Assembly: GCA_036013505.1 (NCBI GenBank) | Contig: CP107851.1 | Coordinates: forward strand, 5,730,001-5,794,000 | Reading direction: 5' to 3' | DNA: 64,000 nucleotides | From: Streptomyces sp. NBC_00510 | GTDB taxonomy: Bacteria > Actinomycetota > Actinomycetes > Streptomycetales > Streptomycetaceae | In this document: positions 43,695 to 52,702 of the stretch, one piece after another | How positions within the stretch are numbered: the stretch's first letter is position 1 | Layout: every line of letters starts with the position of its first letter | Notes under the pieces: generated by a model | Databases searched by the model: none | What the model saw: only the letters and a program-made list of their open reading frames with translations | Told to the model about the DNA's origin: nothing | Program-made: the position numbers and the translations under genes

Positions 43695-46091
43695 ATGGTC
43701 ACGTTCGCGGAGGCGCAGGAACGCGCCGAGCGGTGGATCAACGCCGACGTCCCGGCCTACCTCGCGCGTGAGGTGCAGGTGCGGGAGTTCGACCGGGGCT
43801 TCGTGGTCTGGTCCGAGCCGAGGGACGGCGGTCCGACCTCGGACGACGGGGAGACCCGCATCGTCATCGCCCGGGACAGCGGCGACGCCACGCTCTGGCC
43901 CGCGCTGCCCGTGGGCGAGATCATCCGCCGCTGGGAGGAGATCTACGGCGCCGCGGCCGGCGCGGTCGCGGACGCCGTGCCGGAGCGGCCCCGGCGGATC
44001 GACCTGGAGGCGACGTCCTTCCTGCTGAGCCCGCCGCAGTGGCTGCAGGACGCGGCCGACCGGCTCGGCATCCCCGACCGTCGTGACGTTCCGGACGGCG
44101 CCCTGGGCGACACCGTCCCCACACCGCCGCGCGCCCCGGCCCCGGTCACCACGCCCGGTCCCGCCACGCCCACCCAGCCGTACGTCCCGACCCCGACCCC
44201 GCCGATGCCGATGCCGTACGGCGGCGCGCCCACCCCGCCGCCCGCGGCGTGGCGGGACGCCAACGACAGCCAGGGCGCGGGGGCGTCCGTGCCGCCGCCG
44301 GCGACCGTCTACGCGCCGCCGATCAGCGACTCGGACGACGCCCACACCCCGCCGCCGATGACGAGCGCCGACGCCAGCACCGAGCGGCTGCCCGGTGTGG
44401 CGGAGGCCGGGACGCCGCTGCCGCGGCCCCAGGCACAGGGCGGTTACGGCTACCCCGGCGCCGGAGGCGGCACACCGCCCCCGCCTCCGCCGCCCCCACC
44501 GGCTCCCGGGCCCGGCGCCTACGGTTACCCGGGCGGCTCGTCCACGCCCCCGCCGCCGGGGCCCCCGCCCTCCCCGTTCGGCGGTCCGGCCGTGGCCCCG
44601 CCGCCCCCGCCGCCGGTGGCCCAGCAGGGCCCGCCCCCGCCGCCGCCCGCGCCGTCCACCCCCGCCAGGCCCGCTCCCGGGGACGTGCACCACGCCGCGA
44701 CGATGCTGTCCCGCCCGGACGGCCCGCCTCCCCCGCCCCCGCCGCCGCCCGGTCCCGGCCGCGGCGCCGCCGACGTGTCCGCCGCCGAGACCTCGAAGGC
44801 CGGTCCGCCCGGTCCGCCTGCGCCGCCGCCCGGTCCGGGCGTGCCCGGCACCCCTGCCGCCGGGTACGTGCCCACGCAGCTGGTGCAGCAGCTCCCCGCG
44901 AACGACCGGCCCGGTCCGCCCGCACCGCCGCAGCCGGCGGCCGGGGACGTGCACCAGGCCGCGACGATGCTGTCCCGTCCTGACGGCCCCGCCGGTGCGT
45001 CGGCACCGCCCCCGCCCCCTCCGCCGCCCGGTCCCGTCGCGGCGCCGCCGCAGCCCCCGGCGTACGGCTACCCCCAGCAGGCCCAGCCACAGCCGCCCAC
45101 CGGGGTGCCCACGGTCGGCCCCGGCTACCTGGCCGTGCTCCGCTACCGCGCGCAGGACGGCTCGGAACAGCAGCTGATGCGCCGCTCCGCACCCGGCACG
45201 CCGCACCCGGAGTGGCAGATCCTGCACGAGCTGCGCGCCCTCGGCGTGCCGCCGCAGGCGGTGCTGGAGCTGCACACGGAGCTGGAGTCGTGCGACCTGC
45301 CGGGCGGCTACTGCGCCCGGATGATCCGCGAGACCTGGCCCCAGGTGCGGATCAGCAGTACCGCCCCCTACGGCAAGGACCACGCGAGCCGTCGCGCGGG
45401 CGTGCAGCACCTGCTGACGCACCTCGGCGAGCTGCACCAGGTGGCCAGTGCCCCGGCGCACGCGCACCCGCACCGGGTGCCGCTGCCCGAGCCGCACCAG
45501 GTCCAGCGGGTCCCCCCGATCCCGCTGGACGCGATCGGGCAGGAACTGGCGCAGTCCTTCGGGCCGCAGGGCGTGTTCCGCTTCGACCAGCGGGCGGTCG
45601 CCCGCCAGGGCGTGCCGGACCTCGTCGCGCAGACGCTCACCTGGTCCGGGCTGCCGGTGGACTTCGGGCCGTTCTTCTGGGCCCAGGCCCAGCCGGGGCG
45701 GCCGGTGCCGACCCTGGCGGAGCTGGCGGCCGAGCGCGGCGTGCAGCCGGCCCCCGACGCGGGCTCGTACCTGGTGATGGGCAATGACTTCGGCCGCCAG
45801 CTGTGCGTGCAGTACGGCACGGCGCACATCGTCGCGGTGCCGCTGGAGGCCGGGCCGGGCGGTGCGGCTCCCGTGCCGCAGTTCGTCAACTCCAGCCTCC
45901 CGGAGTTCGTCCGCTGCCTGGCACTGCTCGGGAAGATGTGGCGCTGGCGGCTGGGCCTGACACCCGAGCAGGCGGGCCGCTGGACGGTCGACTTCCAGAA
46001 CCAGCTGGCCGCGCTCGACCCGGCGGCGGTGGCGTCGCCCGAGCACTGGTGGCCGGTGCTGATCGAGCAGATGTGGGACGGGATGCTCTAG
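43695..46091 (+). CDS. Imm35-like / Pro-rich / deaminase / SUKH-4 multidomain protein
   Basis: The 798-aa protein has four parts: an Imm35-like domain (1-90; F-A-E-A-Q-E-R-A-E-R-W-I-N and G-F-V-V-W-S), a long Pro/Gly-rich linker (about 140-475) with three V-H-x-A-A-T-M-L-S-R-P-D-type repeats, a deaminase-like domain (about 475-575) with H527-x-E529 and C533-x6-C540 (L-H-T-E-L-E-S-C-D-L-P-G-G-Y-C), as in XOO_2897-type deaminases, and a SUKH-4-like C-terminus (about 600-798; F-V-N-S-S-L-P-E-F). No signal peptide or TM segment exists. ATG 43695 has GAGG six bases upstream. Eight bp after the WHH/SUKH gene, so one operon. It combines two immunity-like domains with a toxin-like domain in one cytoplasmic chain. 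Confidence 0.78.
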   Translation: MVTFAEAQERAERWINADVPAYLAREVQVREFDRGFVVWSEPRDGGPTSDDGETRIVIARDSGDATLWPALPVGEIIRRWEEIYGAAAGAVADAVPERPRRIDLEATSFLLSPPQWLQDAADRLGIPDRRDVPDGALGDTVPTPPRAPAPVTTPGPATPTQPYVPTPTPPMPMPYGGAPTPPPAAWRDANDSQGAGASVPPPATVYAPPISDSDDAHTPPPMTSADASTERLPGVAEAGTPLPRPQAQGGYGYPGAGGGTPPPPPPPPPAPGPGAYGYPGGSSTPPPPGPPPSPFGGPAVAPPPPPPVAQQGPPPPPPAPSTPARPAPGDVHHAATMLSRPDGPPPPPPPPPGPGRGAADVSAAETSKAGPPGPPAPPPGPGVPGTPAAGYVPTQLVQQLPANDRPGPPAPPQPAAGDVHQAATMLSRPDGPAGASAPPPPPPPPGPVAAPPQPPAYGYPQQAQPQPPTGVPTVGPGYLAVLRYRAQDGSEQQLMRRSAPGTPHPEWQILHELRALGVPPQAVLELHTELESCDLPGGYCARMIRETWPQVRISSTAPYGKDHASRRAGVQHLLTHLGELHQVASAPAHAHPHRVPLPEPHQVQRVPPIPLDAIGQELAQSFGPQGVFRFDQRAVARQGVPDLVAQTLTWSGLPVDFGPFFWAQAQPGRPVPTLAELAAERGVQPAPDAGSYLVMGNDFGRQLCVQYGTAHIVAVPLEAGPGGAAPVPQFVNSSLPEFVRCLALLGKMWRWRLGLTPEQAGRWTVDFQNQLAALDPAAVASPEHWWPVLIEQMWDGML

Positions 46092-46108
46092 GTCCCCGTA
46101 CGGCGTCG

Positions 46109-46136
46109 CTCCGGCCGGTCTGCGGGCCGGTCGGAG
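46109..46136 (+). terminator. Terminator after the SUKH-4 gene
   Basis: CTCCGGCCGG pairs with CCGGTCGGAG (one G-U) over an 8-base loop, 17 bp after the stop. Confidence 0.75.
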
Positions 46137-46180
46137 TGTCGCGTTATGGGTAAATCCGGCAAATCCCCGAGAATAGGGGT

Positions 46181-47143
46181 ATGAGCACGGCACACCCCCG
46201 CGGCGGCCACGGCTTCGCCACCGTCCGTGGCCGCGGGTACCGCACCGAACAGGTCGACCGCTTCCTGGAGGAGCTGTCCGAGGACCGCGACGCTGCCTGG
46301 GAGCGTGCCGCGCGGCTCACCGTCCTGGCCAACGAGATGACCGCGGAGTGCGCCGCGCTGCGCGAGGCGGTCTCCACGCTCTCGCCGCCCACGTACGAAT
46401 CCCTCGGGAAGGGCGCGCTGGACCTGCTGCGGCTGGTCGAGGAGGAGGCCACCTCCGTACGTGAGCAGGCCGAGGAGGAGGCCCGGCACGCGCACGACGC
46501 GGCCGCGGCCGCCCGCCGCACGCTCATGGACGAGGCCCGCGCGGCCGCCCACGCCCGCCGCGGCACCGCCGACGAGCAGGCCGAGCAGGTGCTGGAGCAG
46601 GCCCGCGCCGACGCCGGGCGCGTGCTCGGCGACGCCCGCGAGGAGACCGGCCTGCTGCGGGACGAGGTCGCCCGGGAGCTCGACGCCGCGCGGCGGGAGG
46701 GCGAACAGGCGCTCGCCGAACTGGAGAAGGAGCACCGCGAGCGCTTCGACACCCAGGAGCACGAACTCGCGGAGGGCGAGGCCGGGGTCGATTCGCGCCT
46801 CGCCGAACTCACCTCCTACGCCGAGGCCATGGTGGACGACGCCCGCCGGGCCCTGGCGGAGACGGAGGAGGCCGCGCGGCGCCGCCAGGAGGAGGCCGAC
46901 GCCACCGCCGCGGAACTCCTCGCCCAGGCCCGGGTGCGGGAGGAGCGCATCCGTCTCGCCGCCGAACGAGAACTGCGCGAGCACGAGGTCCGCCGGGAGG
47001 AGATCCGCGAGCACCTCGCCCACGTCCGCGGCAGCCTCGCCGCCCTCACCGGCCGCGAGACCCCCGACGCCGAGGAGGAACCGGGCCCCGCCTCCCCCGA
47101 CGTGCCCTCCCCCTCACCCGGGGACGATCAGGAACCGTCGTAG
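46181..47143 (+). CDS. DivIVA-like long coiled-coil protein
   Basis: The 320-aa protein begins with a short DivIVA-like head (F-A-T-V-R-G-R-G-Y-R-T-E-Q-V-D-R-F-L) followed by a nearly continuous Glu/Ala/Arg coiled coil (about 25-285) and a Pro/Asp-rich tail. Such proteins in Streptomyces are cytoskeletal or polar-growth scaffolds, often annotated as cellulose-binding or SCY-like. ATG 46181 is preceded by AGGGG at short distance. Its end overlaps 16 bp with the convergent small gene. Role in polar growth is inference. Confidence 0.85.
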   Translation: MSTAHPRGGHGFATVRGRGYRTEQVDRFLEELSEDRDAAWERAARLTVLANEMTAECAALREAVSTLSPPTYESLGKGALDLLRLVEEEATSVREQAEEEARHAHDAAAAARRTLMDEARAAAHARRGTADEQAEQVLEQARADAGRVLGDAREETGLLRDEVARELDAARREGEQALAELEKEHRERFDTQEHELAEGEAGVDSRLAELTSYAEAMVDDARRALAETEEAARRRQEEADATAAELLAQARVREERIRLAAERELREHEVRREEIREHLAHVRGSLAALTGRETPDAEEEPGPASPDVPSPSPGDDQEPS

Positions 47144-47316
47144 GCGGGGAGCTCCCCGCTGTGCCGCCGCAGCCGCAGGGCGATCGGCTCATGCCGGTTG
47201 ACGGGCGACATCGTCAACGTGATGACGCCCTCGCCGATCTCCACCGCCCAGGTGTCCTCGCGCTCCCTCAACTCGTCGGCGATGACCCGCATGCGCGCGT
47301 AGGTCTTCGCCTCCAT
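47128..47316 (-). pseudogene. Short Uma2-like fragment
   Basis: A 62-codon minus-strand frame begins M-E-A-K-T-Y-A-R-M-R-V-I-A-D and contains V-E-I-G-E-G-V-I-T-L-T-M-S-P-V-N-R-H, resembling the first strand and E-G-x-x-x-M-S-P motif of Uma2/DUF820 endonuclease-fold proteins, which are normally about 190 aa. The catalytic core is absent. It could be a decayed remnant or an independent small gene; start ATG 47316 has only a weak ribosome site. Confidence 0.5.
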
Positions 47317-47320
47317 GGGC

Positions 47321-48805
47321 TCACCGTACCGCCGGGTCCTCCTCCAGGACCGGGAAGCGGCGGGGGGCCACCAGGAGGACGGCGGCCAGGGACAGGACCG
47401 CCGCGACGGCCGCGCCGGCGTAGACGTGGTTGACCGCCGCCGCGACGGCGCGGCGCACGTGGTCGTCGATGTGCGCGGCGCCGGCGATGGAGTCGAGGTC
47501 GGTGCCGGAGCCGTGCAGGCGGGAGGCGAGGGTGGCGTTGGCGACGGCGCCGAAGACGGCCGCGCCGACGCTCTGGCCGACCTGGCGGCAGAAGAGGATC
47601 GACGAGGTGGCGGTGGCCCGTTCGCTCCACGGGACGGTGGACTGCACGCCGACGATCAGGGGGAGCTGGAAGAGCCCGAGGGCGGCACCGAGCAGCAGCA
47701 TCACCAGGGTGGGCTGCCAGGCGGGGCCGGCGTACGGGAGCAGCACCAGGACGACGAGCACGACGGTGGCGGCCGCCATGCCCAGGGCGGCGGTGTTGCG
47801 GAAGCCGATGCGCAGGTAGACGCGGTTGCTGAGGGCGGCGGACAGCGGCCAGCTGAGCGTCATCACCGACAGCACGAAGCCCGCCGCGATCGGCCCGAGC
47901 CCGAGCACGGTCTGGGCGTACGTGGGGAGGAAGACCGTCGGCGCCACCATGAGGACGCCGAGCATGCCCAGGGCCAGGTTGACGGCGACGATCACCCGGC
48001 GCCGCCAGACCCAGCCGGGGATGATCGGCTCGGCGGCCCGGCGCTCGGCCCACACGGTGAGGGCGCCCAGGACGAGGCTGCCGCCGAGCAGCCACCACCG
48101 GGCGGGCCCGCCCTGGACGAGGCCGGTGATCAGCAGCCCGCCGGAGAGGAAGAGCAGCAGCGCGCCGGGCCAGTCGACGCGGTGCCGGGTTCGCTCGCCG
48201 ACCCGCTCGCGCAGATGACGGGAGATGAGCAGGAGCGCGACCGCCCCGACGGGCAGGTTGATCAGGAAGATCCAGCGCCAGCTGGCGTACCCGGCGAACA
48301 GCCCGCCGCACAGCGGCCCGAGGACGGCGGAGACCGCCCAGACCGTGGAGATCGCCGCCTGGATGCGGCCGCGCTCCCTCAGCGGGTACAGGTCGCCGGC
48401 GATCGTCTGCACGGTCCCCTGGATGGCGCCGCCGCCGAGCCCCTGCACGATGCGGAAGGCGATCAGTCCGGCCATGTTCCACGCCCCGGCGCACAGCACG
48501 GAACCGAGCAGGAAGATCCCGATGCCGGTCAGCAGCACGGGCTTGCGGCCGAAGGTGTCGGCGAGCTTGCCGTAGACCGGGAGGGTCACCGTGACCGCGA
48601 GCAGGTAGCCGGAGAAGAGCCAGGAGAAGACGGAGAAGCCGCCCAGCTCGCCGACGATCTGCGGCACCGCGGTGGAGATGATCGTGGAGTCCATCGCCGC
48701 CAGCGCCATGGCCATCATCAGCGCGGCGACCACCGGGCCGCGCCGCTGCGGCGCCTTCCCGGAAGCGGTGGCGGCTGCGGTCGCGGTCTGCTCGGTGCGC
48801 TCCAC
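47321..48805 (-). CDS. MFS multidrug exporter, DHA2 (EmrB/QacA) family
   Basis: 14-helix proton-driven efflux pump of 494 aa. D-S-T-I-I-S-T-A-V-P-Q-I (motif D1-like in helix 1), G-K-L-A-D-T-F-G-R-K-P-V (motif A), and G-P-L-C-G-G-L (motif C, antiporter) are visible. GTG 48805 follows AGGGGG by about five bases; a longer frame to GTG 48832 would run through a palindrome (48820-48834) that looks like an operator. No regulator is adjacent. Substrates unknown. Confidence 0.92.
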   Translation of the reverse strand: MERTEQTATAAATASGKAPQRRGPVVAALMMAMALAAMDSTIISTAVPQIVGELGGFSVFSWLFSGYLLAVTVTLPVYGKLADTFGRKPVLLTGIGIFLLGSVLCAGAWNMAGLIAFRIVQGLGGGAIQGTVQTIAGDLYPLRERGRIQAAISTVWAVSAVLGPLCGGLFAGYASWRWIFLINLPVGAVALLLISRHLRERVGERTRHRVDWPGALLLFLSGGLLITGLVQGGPARWWLLGGSLVLGALTVWAERRAAEPIIPGWVWRRRVIVAVNLALGMLGVLMVAPTVFLPTYAQTVLGLGPIAAGFVLSVMTLSWPLSAALSNRVYLRIGFRNTAALGMAAATVVLVVLVLLPYAGPAWQPTLVMLLLGAALGLFQLPLIVGVQSTVPWSERATATSSILFCRQVGQSVGAAVFGAVANATLASRLHGSGTDLDSIAGAAHIDDHVRRAVAAAVNHVYAGAAVAAVLSLAAVLLVAPRRFPVLEEDPAVR

Positions 48806-48819
48806 GGGACCCCCTGGTT

Positions 48820-48834
48820 GTGTGTACGACACAC
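48820..48834. promoter_or_regulatory. Dyad upstream of the MFS exporter
   Basis: GTGTGT-ACG-ACACAC is a perfect 6-bp inverted repeat 15 bp before the exporter start, inside a wider, imperfect repeat. It resembles TetR-type operators for efflux pumps; the repressor is not in this window's vicinity. Confidence 0.5.
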
Positions 48835-49171
48835 GATTTCATGCCGGCCCCCCGTGCGCACAGGGGGTTCCCGCAGGCCGGACGGCGGGGCTTGAACCTC
48901 CCGCGACCGGAGGGTGCAGGCTCGACCCCGAGCCGGGTCCGCCGAAAGGTGCAGTCCCCCTAGGGGTCCCACCGAACTTTCTCCTACCCCCGGTTCGTAC
49001 CGGCGGAGGACGAGGGAGCCCTCCTGGGCTCCCTAGCCTTCTGGTGGGGGTAACCCCCGGGCCGATACGGAGACCCGCACCATCGTTCCGGCCCCCTCCC
49101 CGAAGCCAGTCTTGGTACGCGACGCAGCACGCCCGGAAACGGCGGCGCACCACTCGAACAGGAGCATCCAC
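48835..49171. other. Long leader region upstream of the MacB-type ABC transporter
   Basis: No gene is seen in these 337 bases. Two hairpins are present: AGGGAGCCC-TCCT-GGGCTCCCT (49013-49034, 9-bp stem) and GGGGG-TAA-CCCCC (49046-49058). The first could be a terminator or attenuator in the transporter leader. No promoter could be placed confidently. Confidence 0.45.
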
Positions 49172-49960
49172 GTGACAACGGCAGTATCGATTCCCAAGTC
49201 CGGGGGCAGCGGAGAACGTACGGCCGTGGCCGCCCGGGCCCGTCAGGTCACCAAGGCGTACGGCTCGGGCGAGACCCGGGTCGTGGCCCTGGACGCGGTC
49301 GACGTCGACATCGACCGCGGCCGCTTCACCGCGATCATGGGGCCCTCCGGCTCCGGCAAGTCGACCCTGATGCACTGCCTCGCCGGTCTCGACACCGTGA
49401 CCGACGGCCGGATCTGGGTCGGTGAGACCGAGATCACCAAGCTGAAGGACAAGAAGCTCACCCAGCTGCGGCGGGACAAGATCGGCTTCATCTTCCAGGC
49501 CTTCAACCTGCTGCCGACCCTGAACGCGGCCGAGAACATCACGCTGCCCATGGACATCGCCGGCCGCAAGGCCGACCCCCAGTGGCTGCAGCGGGTCGTG
49601 GAGACTGTAGGCCTGGCCGGCCGCCTCAAGCACCGGCCCGGCCAGCTCTCCGGCGGTCAGCAGCAGCGCGTCGCCGTGGCCCGTGCCCTCGCGGCCCGGC
49701 CGGAGATCATCTTCGGTGACGAGCCGACCGGCAACCTCGACTCGCGCGCCGGCGCCGAGATCCTCGGCTTCCTGCGCCGCTCGGTCGACGAACTCGGCCA
49801 GACCATCGTCATGGTGACGCACGACCCGGTCGCCGCCTCGTACGCCGACCGCGTCCTCTACCTCGCCGACGGGCGGATCGTCGACGAGATGCGCGACCCG
49901 ACCGCCGACTCCGTCCTGGAGCGCATGAAGGACTTCGACGCCCGCGGGAGGACGTCGTGA
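49172..49960 (+). CDS. ABC transporter ATP-binding protein, MacB/LolD (SalX) type
   Basis: ATPase subunit of 262 aa with G-P-S-G-S-G-K-S-T (Walker A, about 66-74), Q-A-F-N-L-L-P (Q loop), L-S-G-G-Q-Q-Q-R-V (signature) and I-F-G-D-E-P-T-G-N-L-D (Walker B). GTG 49172 is seven bases after AGGAG. It overlaps the permease by GTGA. This class powers mechanotransmission or peptide-antibiotic detoxification rather than import. Confidence 0.96.
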   Translation: MTTAVSIPKSGGSGERTAVAARARQVTKAYGSGETRVVALDAVDVDIDRGRFTAIMGPSGSGKSTLMHCLAGLDTVTDGRIWVGETEITKLKDKKLTQLRRDKIGFIFQAFNLLPTLNAAENITLPMDIAGRKADPQWLQRVVETVGLAGRLKHRPGQLSGGQQQRVAVARALAARPEIIFGDEPTGNLDSRAGAEILGFLRRSVDELGQTIVMVTHDPVAASYADRVLYLADGRIVDEMRDPTADSVLERMKDFDARGRTS

Positions 49961-52536
49961 CCGTCGTCAAGACCTCGATGCGCAACTTCGTCGCGCACAA
50001 GGGACGCATGGCGCTGTCCGCCATCGCCGTCCTCCTGTCGGTGGGCTTCGTCTGCGGCACGCTCGTCTTCACCGACACCATGACGTCCACCTTCGACAAG
50101 CTCTTCGCCGCCACCGCCTCGGACGTCACGGTCACGCCCAAGGGCGCGCCCGGCAACGACGAGATGCAGATGACCGCCAAGGCGGCCACCGTGCCCGCCG
50201 CCACCGTCGCGCGGCTGAAGGAGGTCGACGGCGTCAAGTCCGCGTCGGGCGAGGCCAACAGCCAGACCCTGACCGTCACCGACGCCGCCGGGGAGAACCT
50301 CGGCCCGACCTCCGGTGCTCCCACCATCGGCACCAACTGGGACTCCACCGAGCTGCGTTCGGTCGACGTCACCTCCGGCCACGCCCCGCGCGGCCCCACC
50401 GAGGTGATGGTCGACGCCGACACCGCCGACAAGAAGCACCTCGAACTGGGCGACGAACTGCGCGTGATCGCCATCCCCGGCGAGTTCCGGGCCCGGATCA
50501 GCGGCATCGCCACCTTCAAGGTCACCAACCCCGGTGCGGCGATCTTCTACTTCGACACCGCCACCACCCAGACCAAGCTGCTCGGCGCCAAGGACGTCTT
50601 CAGCAGCGTCGGGCTGACCGCGAAGCCCGGGGTCAGTGACGAGCAGCTGAAGAAGAACGTCACCGCCGCCCTCGGCTCCACCGCCGGCTACAAGGTGCAG
50701 ACCCAGGCCGAGTGGACCGCCGAGAACCAGAACGACATCGCCGGCTTCCTCGACGTCATCAAGTACGCGATGCTCGGCTTCGCCGGGATCGCCGTCCTCG
50801 TCGGCGTCTTCCTCATCGTCAACACCTTCTCGATGCTGGTCGCCCAGCGCACCCGGGAGATCGGCCTGATGCGGGCCATCGGCGCCAGCCGCCGCCAGGT
50901 CAACCGCTCGGTGCTGGTCGAGGCGCTGCTGCTCGGCGTGGTGGGCTCCGTGCTCGGCATCGGCGGCGGCGTCGGGCTCGCCGTCCTGCTCATGAACCTC
51001 ATGGGCAGCGCGGGCATGAACCTCGACACCTCCTCCCTGACGATCAAGGCCTCCACCCCGGTCATCGGGCTGGTCCTCGGCGTCGTGGTGACCGTCCTCG
51101 CCGCCTACCTGCCCGCCCGGCGGGCCGGCAAGGTCTCCCCGATGGCCGCGCTGCGCGACGCCGGCACCCCCGCCGACGCCCGCGCCGGCAGGGTGCGCGC
51201 CTCGATCGGCGTCGTCCTCACCCTCGCGGGCGCCGCCGCCCTCGTCGCCGCCGTGCAGGCCACCAAGGCCGCGGACGGCTCGATGTTCCTCGGCCTCGGC
51301 ATCCTGCTCACCCTGGTCGGCTTCGTGGTCGTCGGGCCGCTGCTCGCCGGCGTCGTCGTCCGGGTGATCAGCGCGGGCGTCCTGCGGGTCTTCGGCCCGG
51401 TCGGCCGCCTCGCCGAGCGCAACGCGCTGCGCAACCCCCGGCGCACCGGCGCCACCGCCGCCGCCCTCATGATCGGCCTCGCGCTCGTCGCCGGCCTGTC
51501 GGTGGTCGGCTCCTCCATGGTGGCCTCGGCGACCGACCAGCTCGACAAGTCGGTGGGCGCGGACTTCATCATCGCCTCCGACAGCGGCCAGCCGATCACC
51601 CCGCAGATCGAGCAGGCCATCAAGGCCGCGCCGCACCTCGCCCACGTCACCGACTACAAGTCCCTCGACGTCAAGCTCACCGCCCCCGACGGGTCGGTGT
51701 CCGACACCTCCCTGTCCGCCGCGGACCCGACGTACGCCCAGGACCTCCAGGTCAAGACGGTCGCCGGCGAGCTGTCGGCCGCCTACGGCGCCAACGCGAT
51801 GTCGGTCGGCGAGAACTTCGCCGACAAGCACAAGGTCAAGCTCGGGGACGAGCTCGCCGTCCGCTTCGCGCACGGCGAGACCGCCACGCTGACGGTCGCC
51901 GCCATCACCTCCGCGGACACCGTCTTCGACCAGGGCGCGATGTACACCAACATCACGACCGCGGCGCGCTACGTGCCGGCCGACCGGATGCCGATCAACG
52001 ACATCATGTTCGCCGCCGCCAAGGACGGGCAGCAGGACGCGGCGTACGCCGGGCTCAAGAAGGCGCTGCACGACTTCCCGCAGGTCCAGGTCCGCAACCA
52101 GGCCGACTACAAGCAGCTGCTCAAGGACCAGATCGGCCAGCTGCTCAACCTGATCTACGGCCTGCTGGCCCTGGCGATCATCGTCGCGATCCTGGGCGTC
52201 GTGAACACCCTGGCCCTGTCGGTGGTGGAGCGCACCCGGGAGATCGGCCTCATGCGGGCGATCGGCATGTCGCGGCGGCAGCTGCGGCGCATGATCCGCC
52301 TGGAGTCGATCGTCATCGCCCTCTTCGGCGCGGTGCTCGGCCTCGGCCTCGGCATGGGCTGGGGCGCCTCGGCCCAGCAGCTGCTGGCGCTCCAGGGGCT
52401 CGGGATCCTGGAGATCCCCTGGCCGACGATCATCACCGTCTTCATCGGCTCGGCCTTCGTCGGACTCGCCGCGGCGCTGGTGCCCGCGTTCCGGGCGGGG
52501 CGGATGAACGTGCTGGGCGCGATCGCGACGGAGTAG
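49957..52536 (+). CDS. ABC transporter permease, two FtsX repeats
   Basis: The 859-aa permease has TM1 near the N-terminus, a large extracellular domain (about 45-255), three helices (FtsX, about 260-400), then a second half of the same layout (TM near 485, extracellular to about 715, FtsX helices to 859). R-T-R-E-I-G-L-M-R-A-I-G occurs in both halves. Ten helices total fit MacB-like or BceB-like duplicated permeases. Ends with strong hairpins at its 3' end. No regulator neighbour was found. Confidence 0.94.
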   Translation: MTVVKTSMRNFVAHKGRMALSAIAVLLSVGFVCGTLVFTDTMTSTFDKLFAATASDVTVTPKGAPGNDEMQMTAKAATVPAATVARLKEVDGVKSASGEANSQTLTVTDAAGENLGPTSGAPTIGTNWDSTELRSVDVTSGHAPRGPTEVMVDADTADKKHLELGDELRVIAIPGEFRARISGIATFKVTNPGAAIFYFDTATTQTKLLGAKDVFSSVGLTAKPGVSDEQLKKNVTAALGSTAGYKVQTQAEWTAENQNDIAGFLDVIKYAMLGFAGIAVLVGVFLIVNTFSMLVAQRTREIGLMRAIGASRRQVNRSVLVEALLLGVVGSVLGIGGGVGLAVLLMNLMGSAGMNLDTSSLTIKASTPVIGLVLGVVVTVLAAYLPARRAGKVSPMAALRDAGTPADARAGRVRASIGVVLTLAGAAALVAAVQATKAADGSMFLGLGILLTLVGFVVVGPLLAGVVVRVISAGVLRVFGPVGRLAERNALRNPRRTGATAAALMIGLALVAGLSVVGSSMVASATDQLDKSVGADFIIASDSGQPITPQIEQAIKAAPHLAHVTDYKSLDVKLTAPDGSVSDTSLSAADPTYAQDLQVKTVAGELSAAYGANAMSVGENFADKHKVKLGDELAVRFAHGETATLTVAAITSADTVFDQGAMYTNITTAARYVPADRMPINDIMFAAAKDGQQDAAYAGLKKALHDFPQVQVRNQADYKQLLKDQIGQLLNLIYGLLALAIIVAILGVVNTLALSVVERTREIGLMRAIGMSRRQLRRMIRLESIVIALFGAVLGLGLGMGWGASAQQLLALQGLGILEIPWPTIITVFIGSAFVGLAAALVPAFRAGRMNVLGAIATE

Positions 52537-52588
52537 CGCGCGGAGCGCGCTGCGGCCCCGGGTACGCGCCTTGCGTGCCCGGGGCCGC
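52535..52588 (+). terminator. Tandem hairpins ending the ABC operon
   Basis: AGCGCGC-GGA-GCGCGCT (52535-52551) overlaps the stop codon, and GCGGCCCCGGG pairs with CCCGGGGCCGC (52552-52588; plus four inner pairs around a five-base loop). Confidence 0.85.
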
Positions 52589-52616
52589 CGTCGTGTGCGG
52601 CGCCGCGTTTGTTGCG

Positions 52617-52702
52617 GTGGGGGATGCCCGCCGCAGGCGCGAACGACCCGCACACGACCACCGGGCAGCCCGGCGCGGCCACCCGCAGGCGCGAAGACTC
52701 GC
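52617..52702 (+). repeat. Copy of a dispersed intergenic repeat
   Basis: About 86 bp, beginning GTGGGGGATGCCCGCCGCAG, match the reverse complement of 40170-40086 at roughly 85-90% by eye. The unit itself has a duplicated CCCGCAGGCGC / GCCGCAGGCGC motif. The remainder of the 347-bp gap before mfd shows no gene. Confidence 0.8.
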
